Notes under the pieces: model-generated | Database searches by the model: none | What the model was told of the DNA's origin: nothing | The model's input: the letters and a program-made list of their open reading frames with translations, nothing else | Translations under genes and position numbers: made by a program | Part shown: one piece after another, positions 1 through 7,943 of the stretch | How the letters are laid out: the number at the start of each line of letters is the position of its first letter | How positions within the stretch are numbered: position 1 is the first letter of the stretch | NCBI GenBank assembly: GCA_949297575.1 | Contig: CASFTB010000003.1 | Coordinates: forward strand, 1 to 64,000 | DNA length: 64,000 nucleotides | DNA from: an uncultured Bacillota bacterium | Lineage (GTDB): Bacteria > Bacillota > Clostridia > Christensenellales > Borkfalkiaceae | Direction: 5' to 3'

Positions 1-243
1 TACGGAGTTTGTCGACATCGGGGACGGATACTGGTCCAATGTGGCCGTCGCGATCGGACACTGAGCGCGGGGCGCCGGGCGCCTCCGCTCTTTACAGATA
101 GCCGGCGGGCGCTCCCCCGCAAAGGGGGGGGAGCGCCCTCCGGCTATCTGTAAAGAGCGAAGGCGCCGGGCGCCCCGCGCTCAGTGTCCGATCGCGACGG
201 CCACTTTGCACCAGTATCCTTCCGCGATGACGACAATCTCCGT
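1..243. repeat. Long inverted repeat joining two tail-to-tail paralogous genes
   Basis: Positions 41-118 and 127-204 are inverted copies with about three mismatches, around a centre of roughly 8 bases. Similarity continues at about 85 percent identity through 2-40 against 205-243, which is inside the two coding regions. The arms include the last eight codons of both genes and the whole 117-bp intergenic region. A transcript from either side would form a very stable hairpin, which could act as a bidirectional terminator for the two convergent genes. Confidence 0.9.
2..63 (+). CDS. C-terminal end of a paralogue of the neighbouring XRE membrane regulator (partial)
   Basis: Only the last 20 codons and the TGA stop are inside the window. 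The peptide ends ...GYWSNVAVAIGH, and the convergent gene at 181-894 ends ...GYWCKVAVAIGH. The last eight codons (stop included) are identical at the nucleotide level, while codons upstream differ. This is therefore a diverged inverted paralogue and not a reading artefact. By homology with its partner it should encode the extracytoplasmic C-terminus of a helix-turn-helix membrane protein, but that part lies outside the window. Confidence 0.7.
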
Positions 244-894
244 ATAGGCCGCCGTGTCGAGGCAGGTAAAATAAAAGGGGTATTCGTCGGCGGGGGTGGC
301 GTCCCGGTCCGGCTCCTCCCAATATTCGCCCTCGTCGAAGGCAAAGAGCTGCGTGTCATAGTAAATTCTGACGCCGCCCTTGCCGAGCCGCACGTCCCGG
401 CTCCCGCGGTGGTACAGGCGAACGTAAAACGCATATTTTTCTCCCGCCTGCAAGGTGTAGAGGCACAGCGCCCCGTCCCCGTCCAGCAGTTCGGATTCCG
501 CGACGAAGCCGGCGCCGATTCCGGTAATTTCCACCTCTCCGCCGCCGTTTAACGGCTCTTCCCCGCGCCCGGCCAGGAATACGCCCAGCAGGATCGAGCC
601 TGCGGCGATGATGGCGATGACAAGTGCGATCAGCCCGATCAGCCACTTTTTCTGCCGCAAGAGCGCGCTGTTCTTTTGGACGAGAATGCTCTCCGTCTCG
701 CGGTCGGCGAGGAGTTCTTCGGGCGTCGTCTCAAAGAAGGAGGCGAGATCTTTCAGAGATTCGGCGCCCGGAAGCCCGAAGCCGTTCTCCCACTTCGCAA
801 CCGAGCTGCGGCTCACGCGGAGCTGTTCGGCGAGCTCTTCCTGCGTGAGGCCCCTGTCCTTACGGTATTTTTTCAAACGCTCATGAAACTGCAT
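181..894 (-). CDS. XRE-family helix-turn-helix membrane protein
   Basis: 237 residues. Residues 3-60 form a Cro/CI-type helix-turn-helix (LTQEELAEQLRVSRSSVAKWE). A short linker leads to one transmembrane helix at about 83-107, followed by an extracytoplasmic domain of about 130 residues that I do not recognise. The layout suggests a DNA-binding protein that senses or is tethered at the membrane, as in many Firmicute XRE proteins with membrane tails. The start ATG at 894 follows a strong GGAGG site. Its C-terminal codons lie inside the inverted repeat shared with the paralogue at the window start. Target genes are unknown. Confidence 0.8.
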   Translation of the reverse strand: MQFHERLKKYRKDRGLTQEELAEQLRVSRSSVAKWENGFGLPGAESLKDLASFFETTPEELLADRETESILVQKNSALLRQKKWLIGLIALVIAIIAAGSILLGVFLAGRGEEPLNGGGEVEITGIGAGFVAESELLDGDGALCLYTLQAGEKYAFYVRLYHRGSRDVRLGKGGVRIYYDTQLFAFDEGEYWEEPDRDATPADEYPFYFTCLDTAAYTEIVVIAEGYWCKVAVAIGH

Positions 895-914
895 GCTCTT
901 TCCTCCCTGCTTTT

Positions 915-943
915 ATGATAGCACACCTCCCACCGTTTTTCAA
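915..943 (-). promoter_or_regulatory. Sigma-A promoter for the XRE membrane protein
   Basis: On the minus strand TTGAAA is followed by a 17-base spacer and TATCAT, about 20 bases before the start codon at 894. Confidence 0.7.
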
Positions 944-1038
944 GGGAAAACATGTTACTTTTTGTTACAGGGCGTTCTTTCTGTGCGACTTTCTGTACCG
1001 GATATCGGTTCGGCGGCATGCGGGCCGTCCGACACATA

Positions 1039-1077
1039 AGAAAAGAGCGGGCTTTCGCAAGCTCGCTCTCTTTTTGT
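1039..1077. terminator. Intrinsic terminator after the glycosyltransferase gene
   Basis: A roughly 11-bp hairpin (arms AGAGCG... / ...CGCTCT) has a T-tract on each side, so it can work in both directions. It lies 70 bases downstream of the minus-strand stop at 1149. The remaining bases between 944 and 1148 show nothing else I can identify. Confidence 0.7.
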
Positions 1078-1148
1078 CTGACGACGTCTGCCGCACGTAT
1101 CGCTGCGCCGCGCTCGCCTTCGGGCTGCCGTCTGCGCCTCCGTGCAGT

Positions 1149-2291
1149 TCAAACGGTCTGTTTGCGGTGCTTTCCTCCGAGCGCGTCCTCGAACATTTCT
1201 ACCATCTTGTCGATGCACTTGTCGATGCGGAAGCGCTCCGCATAGCCGATGTACTTCTCGCGCAGCTGCTCGCGAAGTTCGGGATGGTCGATCATATAGT
1301 CGATGCGGGCGGCGAGTTCTTTGATATTCCCCGCCTCGTACAGGCAGTGCTCGTCCAGCGCAAAGAATTTTGCCGCGCTCATTTTGCTGTCCGAAATGAC
1401 GGGTACCAGCCCGCAGGTGATCGCCTCGACGCAGGCGATCGATTCGATCTCCGCATAGGAAGGCTGCACGTACAGGTCACAGGCGTTGAGCATTTCCGCC
1501 AGCTTTTCTTTGGGGCGGAAGCAGATGACGGGCGGATTTTTCAGCTTTGCCCCCAGCGCTTTCAGCCTCCTTTCGAGGGGGCCTTCGCCCGCGATGAACA
1601 GCTGTATATCATCCGCGTGGCGGCACAGCCGCACAGCCTTGATGAGGTCTGCCTGGCACTTTTCCTTGACCAGCCTGCCCGTGGAGAGGATGCAGAACTT
1701 ATCCGCATATTGCGCGGGTTTCTCGCCGCGCACGGGGGCAAAGGCGGGGTCGACGCCGTTGGAGATGATGCGCAGGTCCTGTTTGTACCCGTGTTCCCGC
1801 AATTGGCGCGCGATGAATTCGGTGGGGCAGTGGATGTAGTCTACGTATTTGAAAAACTTGTTCAGAAAATATCTGTACAGATAGCTATTGAAGGGTCTGC
1901 TGTGCAGCAGCCCGAAGTGACTGCTTACATTTTCCGGCTGGACGTGGAAGGCGGTCGTGACGGGCTTTTTCAGTTCCCTGCACACGCGCACCGCGGCCTT
2001 GCCGAGCGAGAAGGGCATGAGCACGTGTACGACGTCGCTCTTTTCGATGCAGTGGCGCAGCACCTCTTCGTTCGGCTTTGCCAGGGTGATGCCGTTCTTT
2101 GCAAAGTAACCGTTGAAGATCTTGAAGTCCCGCGCGCCCACGGCGTAGTATCCCTCTTCGTCCGATTTCCCCGCCGAGATCGTGAGCACTTCGTGCCCGC
2201 GGCTCTTGAGGTTGTTGATCAGCCTCTTTGCCGTTATCGTCGTACCGTTGTTCTCTTCGCCGAGGACGTCGGCGATGATCGTGATTCGCAT
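1149..2291 (-). CDS. GT4-family glycosyltransferase
   Basis: 380 residues with a two-lobed GT-B fold typical of family 4. The N-terminal lobe opens MRITIIADVLGEENNGTT with a flexible glycine-containing loop. The C-terminal lobe carries LSTGRLVKEKCQADLIKA, the EGPLERRL motif and a donor-site motif of the EX7E kind (PSYAEIESIACVEAITCG). The closest functional group by layout is the retaining glycosyltransferases that add sugars to diacylglycerol or cell-envelope lipids. It follows the TetR gene by 29 bases in one operon and is divergent from a diacylglycerol-kinase-like gene, which supports a role in glycolipid metabolism. The substrate is an inference. Confidence 0.85.
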   Translation of the reverse strand: MRITIIADVLGEENNGTTITAKRLINNLKSRGHEVLTISAGKSDEEGYYAVGARDFKIFNGYFAKNGITLAKPNEEVLRHCIEKSDVVHVLMPFSLGKAAVRVCRELKKPVTTAFHVQPENVSSHFGLLHSRPFNSYLYRYFLNKFFKYVDYIHCPTEFIARQLREHGYKQDLRIISNGVDPAFAPVRGEKPAQYADKFCILSTGRLVKEKCQADLIKAVRLCRHADDIQLFIAGEGPLERRLKALGAKLKNPPVICFRPKEKLAEMLNACDLYVQPSYAEIESIACVEAITCGLVPVISDSKMSAAKFFALDEHCLYEAGNIKELAARIDYMIDHPELREQLREKYIGYAERFRIDKCIDKMVEMFEDALGGKHRKQTV

Positions 2292-2320
2292 TTATTTCTC
2301 TCCGTCTTATCCGAGCCGGG

Positions 2321-2905
2321 TCAGGCGCGCCCGGCGCGCGCGAGGACGCGCTGCCCCGCCGATACGAGGGGGGCGCAGGTGTCGAGCACTTCTTCGAAGG
2401 GCACGTCTCCCCCCGTCTTCAGCCATCCGGTATAGCAGTCCAGCACCCCCGCGACGAGGAAGCGGAACACGTGTTTCGCCTCTTCCGTCTCGCTCCCGCG
2501 CGCGTCGCTGTAACGCCTGAAAAGTTGTTCGCAGAATTCGTTTTTGAGTTTTGTCAAAAAGACGTCGGCATCGGCAGACATGCGCACGAAGTCTCCGAAA
2601 TTCTCATAGGAGGCGAGCACGTCCGTGCACACCGTCAGAAAGGGGAGCGGGTTTCGCGGCGCGTCGAAATCGATCACCCTGTTCGTGCCCCGCGCGAAGA
2701 TGGCCTCGGCGATCTCGCTGCGCAGCCCGTCGAGCACGTCCGAAAGCCCGCCGAAATGCAGGTAGAACGTCGTGCGGTTGATATCGGCCTCCGTACACAG
2801 GTCAACGATGCGTATTTCCTGCATCCGGCGCCCGCACAGCAGCCGGAGGAGCGTGGTCTGTATGGCACGCACGGTCTTGCGGCTGCGTTTGTCCGTCTTA
2901 GTCAT
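2321..2905 (-). CDS. TetR/AcrR-family transcriptional regulator
   Basis: 194 residues. A three-helix DNA-binding domain spans about residues 8-55, with the typical ending INRTTFYLHFGG, followed by a helical ligand domain. The start at 2905 (MTKTDKRSRK) was chosen because AGAGG lies six bases upstream. A longer frame from 2935 lacks a site. It is the first gene of an operon with the glycosyltransferase. A 17-bp dyad overlaps its own -10 box and is a likely autoregulatory operator. Confidence 0.85.
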   Translation of the reverse strand: MTKTDKRSRKTVRAIQTTLLRLLCGRRMQEIRIVDLCTEADINRTTFYLHFGGLSDVLDGLRSEIAEAIFARGTNRVIDFDAPRNPLPFLTVCTDVLASYENFGDFVRMSADADVFLTKLKNEFCEQLFRRYSDARGSETEEAKHVFRFLVAGVLDCYTGWLKTGGDVPFEEVLDTCAPLVSAGQRVLARAGRA

Positions 2906-2945
2906 ATTTTTCCTCTTTTCCCCCGAAGGGAGCAAAAATCATTAA

Positions 2946-2982
2946 CTGTATTAATTATACAGCATACGCTACCATATGTCAA
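2946..2982 (-). promoter_or_regulatory. Promoter of the TetR-glycosyltransferase operon with an overlapping operator dyad
   Basis: On the minus strand a consensus TTGACA (2977-2982), a 17-base spacer and a consensus TATAAT (2954-2959). The palindrome CTGTAT-TAATT-ATACAG (2946-2962) covers the -10 box, as expected for a TetR self-repression site. Regulator assignment is inferred from proximity. Confidence 0.75.
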
Positions 2983-3120
2983 CAATTGTCGAGCATTTTT
3001 CCCGCGGAGGCGGGCAGAGAACATTCCGATCTGCGGCATGTCGCATATCGAATGATTTTTGTTGATTTGTATCGGCGGTACGCTTTTTTCGGGAGGAGGG
3101 CGGCATTGTGTGCGGGAGGG

Positions 3121-3149
3121 TTGCAAAAAGCGGGCGTATCCGCTATAAT
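3121..3149 (+). promoter_or_regulatory. Sigma-A promoter for the lipid kinase gene
   Basis: TTGCAA, a 17-base spacer and TATAAT, 20 bases before the start codon at 3170. The 140 bases between this and the divergent TetR promoter show no further clear site. Confidence 0.75.
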
Positions 3150-3169
3150 ATACGTAAAGGGGGTCGCAT

Positions 3170-4078
3170 ATGAAGTGTCTCTTTATCTACAATCCCGTCA
3201 GCGGCAGGGGGAAGATCGCCCGCCGGCTCGGCTATATCCTGCGCACCCTCGGCGAAAAATACGAGGTCGTCGACAGCTATGCGACCTCCGGGCGGGGCGA
3301 CATGGTGCGCGCCGTGCGCGAGGCGGCCGCCGGATATGACGCGATCGTCTTTTCGGGTGGAGACGGCTCCTTCAACGAAGCCGTGCAGGGGCTCTGCGAA
3401 GCGGAGAGCATGCCCGAAGTCGGCTATATCCCGAGCGGCACCGTCAACGACGTCGCCCGCTCTCTCGGCATCCCCAAAAGCATCCGCCGCGCCCTGAAAG
3501 TCGTGCTCTGCGGCGAAAACGTGCAGCTCGACTGCATGAAGATCAATGACCGCTACGCAATGTACATCGTCGCGGCGGGGGCCTTTACCAGCGCCACGTA
3601 TACGACGCCGCAGTCGCAGAAACAGCGCATGGGGCGCATCGCCTACGGCATCGAGGGCATCCGCAAAAATCTCGTCTTTCCCGTCTTTCCCGTCCGCATA
3701 TCGGACGGCGTCCGCACCGTCGAAGGGGAGAGCGTCTTCGTCGTGATCCTGAACGGAAAATACGTCGCGGGCATGCCGCTCAACCGCGACGGGTGTATGA
3801 CGGACGGAAAGGTCGAGGCGGCGCTCATCCGCCAGCGGAAAAAGCCGAACGTATGGCACAGGCTGCGCGCATATTTTGCGCTGGCGCGCCTCTTCCTGTT
3901 CGGCTATCGCGTCAGGGAAAGGCTGATAGACCGCATCGAAGGCTCGCATTTCGAGATAGAGACGGACGAGAGCGTCGTCTGGAATTTTGACGGCGAAAAG
4001 GGCATTTCCGGCAAGGTGGTCGTCGACGTCCTGCCGCGGAAGATCAACATGATCGTGCCCGGGGGCAGAAAGATTTGA
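3170..4078 (+). CDS. Diacylglycerol/lipid kinase of the YegS/DgkB family
   Basis: 302 residues. The N-terminal nucleotide-binding lobe has NPVSGRGK (residues 8-15), FSGGDGSFNEA (about 62-72) and PSGTVNDVARSLG (about 88-100), the three signatures of the DAGK catalytic family. The C-terminal beta-sandwich lobe ends with KVVVDVLPRKINMIVP. The protein is cytoplasmic and membrane-associated in relatives, phosphorylating diacylglycerol or a related lipid. A GGGGG site precedes the ATG. It is divergent from a TetR-glycosyltransferase operon, which fits a local lipid-modification set. Confidence 0.9.
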   Translation: MKCLFIYNPVSGRGKIARRLGYILRTLGEKYEVVDSYATSGRGDMVRAVREAAAGYDAIVFSGGDGSFNEAVQGLCEAESMPEVGYIPSGTVNDVARSLGIPKSIRRALKVVLCGENVQLDCMKINDRYAMYIVAAGAFTSATYTTPQSQKQRMGRIAYGIEGIRKNLVFPVFPVRISDGVRTVEGESVFVVILNGKYVAGMPLNRDGCMTDGKVEAALIRQRKKPNVWHRLRAYFALARLFLFGYRVRERLIDRIEGSHFEIETDESVVWNFDGEKGISGKVVVDVLPRKINMIVPGGRKI

Positions 4079-4158
4079 TTTTTTTTGCAAAGACGGGCGG
4101 TTTGGGGGCGTAGATCCCGCCCGGGCGCGCATACTGAAAATAAGGGAGGAAAACAGTT

Positions 4159-5136
4159 ATGTGTACCTGTGTCGGTATGATGCAGAACGGCGCCTTTTAT
4201 TTCGGGCGCAACCTCGACCTCGAGTATTCCTTCGGCGAGCAGGTGGCGGCGATGCCGCGCACCTTCCCGCTCTCCTTCTCCTTCGAGGAGGGGCAGAAGG
4301 CGCACCTTGCCATGATCGGCATGGCGAGCGTGGCGGACGACTTCCCGCTGTACGCGGAGGCGGTCAACGAGAAGGGCGTGGGCATCGCCGGGCTCAACTT
4401 CCCCGGCAACGCGCACTATTTCCCCGCGCCCGCGGAGGGCTCTTGCAACCTCGCTCCGTGGGAGCTCATCCCGTACGTGCTCGGCCGCTGTGAGACGGCT
4501 GCGGAGGCGGCGCTCCTGCTGCGGCGCGTGCGCCTCGTCGCGAAGCCATTTAAGGGAGGACTGCCCCTCGCGCCCCTGCACTGGATGGTCGCGGATAAGC
4601 GCGGCTGCTTCGTCGCCGAACCCATGCCCTCCGGCATGCGTGTGTTTGAGGATTCCGCCTGCATCCTCACGAACAACCCGCCCTTCGAGTACCACATGCA
4701 GCGGCTCAACGATTTTATGAACCTGACGCCCGCGCCGCCCGTCAACCGCATGACGCCCGCGCTCCCGCTGCGCGCCTACGGGCAGGGGATGGGCGCCATC
4801 GGGCTGCCCGGCGACGTTTCGCCCTCCTCGCGCTTCGTGCGCGCGGCATACTATGCGGGCAATTCCGCCTGCGCCGCGGGGGAAGGGGGAGCGGTGTCGC
4901 AGTTCTTCCACGTGCTCGGCGCCGTCGAGATGGTGCGCGGCGGCGTGCTCGCGCCCGACGGGCGGTACGATATCACGACCTACTCCTGCTGCGTGGATGC
5001 GGAGAAGGGCATCTATTATTACAAGACGTACGACAACAGCCGCATCAACGCGGTGCGGCTGGACGCGGAGGCGGCGGGCAACGAGCTTTCGCTCTACCCC
5101 CTCGAAGACAGGCAGGACATCCTGTATCGGAATTGA
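4159..5136 (+). CDS. Choloylglycine hydrolase-family amidase (bile salt hydrolase / penicillin V acylase type)
   Basis: 325 residues, the usual length. The sequence opens MCTCVGM, so removal of Met1 exposes the catalytic Cys2. GRNLD supplies Arg17 and Asp20, LNFPGNA an asparagine near residue 82, LTNNPPF an asparagine near 172 and SSRFVRAAYY the late arginine. All are expected active-site positions of this Ntn-hydrolase family. It hydrolyses a linear amide; whether the substrate is conjugated bile salt, penicillin V or an acyl-homoserine lactone cannot be decided from sequence. There is no signal peptide, so the enzyme is cytoplasmic. An AGGGAGG site precedes the start. Confidence 0.9.
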   Translation: MCTCVGMMQNGAFYFGRNLDLEYSFGEQVAAMPRTFPLSFSFEEGQKAHLAMIGMASVADDFPLYAEAVNEKGVGIAGLNFPGNAHYFPAPAEGSCNLAPWELIPYVLGRCETAAEAALLLRRVRLVAKPFKGGLPLAPLHWMVADKRGCFVAEPMPSGMRVFEDSACILTNNPPFEYHMQRLNDFMNLTPAPPVNRMTPALPLRAYGQGMGAIGLPGDVSPSSRFVRAAYYAGNSACAAGEGGAVSQFFHVLGAVEMVRGGVLAPDGRYDITTYSCCVDAEKGIYYYKTYDNSRINAVRLDAEAAGNELSLYPLEDRQDILYRN

Positions 5137-5141
5137 AAGAA

Positions 5142-5183
5142 AAAAGAGAGCGGGGCCCGCAGTCTGCGGGCCCCGCTCGCGCC
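5142..5183 (-). terminator. Intrinsic terminator of glyQS
   Basis: A 12-bp GC-only stem (AGCGGGGCCCGC / GCGGGCCCCGCT) is followed on the minus strand by a long T-rich tract. It lies directly after the glyQS stop and also separates the convergent amidase gene. Confidence 0.85.
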
Positions 5184-5193
5184 GTCCGGTGTT

Positions 5194-6573
<1,380 letters not shown>

Positions 6574-6611
6574 GTCCGTACTCTCCGATAGAATAAAAAT
6601 TTATCCTATTT

Positions 6612-6640
6612 ATTTTACTTTTTTGAAGATATAAAGTCAA
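6612..6640 (-). promoter_or_regulatory. Sigma-A promoter of glyQS
   Basis: On the minus strand TTGACT, a 17-base spacer and TAAAAT. The leader is only about 30 bases, so there is no room for a T-box. Confidence 0.75.
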
Positions 6641-6659
6641 ATCTTTTGGCCGCGCACGC

Positions 6660-7523
6660 TCATATTTTCAGCTTTTTATAGAGGAAGGGCGCGAGCGTCA
6701 TTGCGGGCAGCAGCGCCGCGAAGTAGGTGAGGAAGTCGAACCAGTTGCCCTCCGGCAGCGTAAAGTGCAGGATGAGGTAGGGCACTGCCGCGCAGGCGAG
6801 CACGATGAGCAGGCGGAAAAGGCGGTGCAGCCACCTGTCCGTGTCTTCAAATTTGATGAAATTATCTTCGATGAGCAGGCCGATCGCCGTCGCCAGCGCG
6901 ATGGCGGAGATCTGAAACATCGAATGCGTCGCCGTGCGCGGGATAAAGAGGAAGGGCAGCGTGCACAGCGCGACGCCGAGGTAGATATACAGACGCGCGC
7001 CGTACCACTTGCGGTAGACGAGCTGCCACAGGAAGGCGCAGCCGACGCCGACGGCGAGCCCCGCCAGCACGTCGGTCGGGTAGTGCACGCCGAGGTACAG
7101 CCGCGACAGCATGACCAGCAGCACGAACAGGGAACACAGGACGACGGCGAGCGGCTTGCGGATGCGGATGGCGAGCGCAGAGAAGAAACCGCCCGTCGCG
7201 GTCGCGTGCCCGCTGGGGAAACTCATGTCCGGGTCAAGGTCTGCGGTGGATACGAGCGCGTTGTCGATGTGCACCCTGTCCACGGCGCCCGCCTCATAGG
7301 GGCGGAGGCGCCGCACGCCGCTCTTGACTGCCGCCGTCACGCAGGAAGCGGTCAGCACGGTCACAAGCGCCTGTTCGCCGATGCGCTTTGAAAAGCATAT
7401 ATAGACGACGGCGATGATCGCCGCGATGATCATCTCCTCGCCGAGCGCGGTAAAGATGCCGAAGAATACGTCGAGGAAGGGGCAGCGTATTTTTTCCAGT
7501 GCCTGTAAGATGGCTGCGTCCAT
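6660..7523 (-). CDS. PAP2-family membrane phosphatase
   Basis: 287 residues and about seven hydrophobic segments. All three PAP2 phosphatase motifs are intact: KSGVRRLRP (about 67-75), PSGH (about 103-106) and SRLYLGVHYPTD (about 139-150). The C-terminal region has extra membrane helices beyond the PAP2 core. Family members dephosphorylate lipid phosphates such as phosphatidate or undecaprenyl pyrophosphate on the outer membrane face; the substrate here is not determined. The start at 7523 follows AAGGAG. Confidence 0.9.
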   Translation of the reverse strand: MDAAILQALEKIRCPFLDVFFGIFTALGEEMIIAAIIAVVYICFSKRIGEQALVTVLTASCVTAAVKSGVRRLRPYEAGAVDRVHIDNALVSTADLDPDMSFPSGHATATGGFFSALAIRIRKPLAVVLCSLFVLLVMLSRLYLGVHYPTDVLAGLAVGVGCAFLWQLVYRKWYGARLYIYLGVALCTLPFLFIPRTATHSMFQISAIALATAIGLLIEDNFIKFEDTDRWLHRLFRLLIVLACAAVPYLILHFTLPEGNWFDFLTYFAALLPAMTLAPFLYKKLKI

Positions 7524-7552
7524 ACGGTCTCCTTGAAATTTTGTATGAAAAA

Positions 7553-7582
7553 ATTATACCATAAATTTGCGCGTATGCACAA
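7553..7582 (-). promoter_or_regulatory. Promoter of the PAP2 gene
   Basis: On the minus strand TTGTGC, an 18-base spacer and TATAAT, about 30 bases before the start codon. It lies back to back with the plus-strand promoter at 7589-7617. Confidence 0.6.
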
Positions 7583-7588
7583 CTTTTT

Positions 7589-7617
7589 TTGCGTTTGGCG
7601 GCAAATTGTGTTATAAT
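7589..7617 (+). promoter_or_regulatory. Promoter of the 98-residue gene, likely giving a leaderless mRNA
   Basis: TTGCGT, a 17-base spacer and consensus TATAAT. Only six bases separate the -10 box from ATG at 7624, so transcription should begin at or beside the start codon. Confidence 0.65.
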
Positions 7618-7623
7618 AAAACC

Positions 7624-7920
7624 ATGTATTCGGTTCTGAGCGGAAAGAGAGAGGGCTATGCCTTTTATTTTGAGCTGACGGACGGCGTCGATCGTTTCGG
7701 CGGCGGGCTGAAGGAGGGGGAGCTCGTCTGCGACCCCGCCTGCACGCAGAAGGAGCTGCTGCTGCGCACGCTCGTCAATAAGTGCATGAATGCGTTCGTC
7801 CCGCAGGTAAAGACGCGCGACGTCTGGGGCGTCGATCTTTCCCGCTTCGGGTTTGAACGGGAGGGAGAGCTGTATGTCTCTTCGTGGGACAGGCTGCGCC
7901 TCCCGCACGGCTGCAAGTAA
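7624..7920 (+). CDS. Conserved-looking hypothetical protein, 98 residues
   Basis: A soluble small protein with no family I recognise, beginning MYSVLSGKREGYAFYFEL. It has no signal peptide or membrane helix, and contains two cysteines in its first half (VCDPAC). No ribosome-binding site precedes the ATG, and the promoter geometry predicts a leaderless message. The gene ends 23 bases before fhs, so it may be co-transcribed with it. It is tentatively a DUF6145-like clostridial protein by size and context only. Confidence 0.65.
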   Translation: MYSVLSGKREGYAFYFELTDGVDRFGGGLKEGELVCDPACTQKELLLRTLVNKCMNAFVPQVKTRDVWGVDLSRFGFEREGELYVSSWDRLRLPHGCK

Positions 7921-7943
7921 ATTTATACGACGGAGGGGTCACC

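Noticed and set aside
1..243. Inverted repeat as a fold-back artefact of library preparation or assembly
   Set aside because: The arms differ at several coding positions that change amino acids while keeping both frames open, which a fold-back copy would not show.
6574..6660. T-box leader for glyQS
   Set aside because: The promoter leaves only about 30 bases of leader, with no T-box sequence or stem I.
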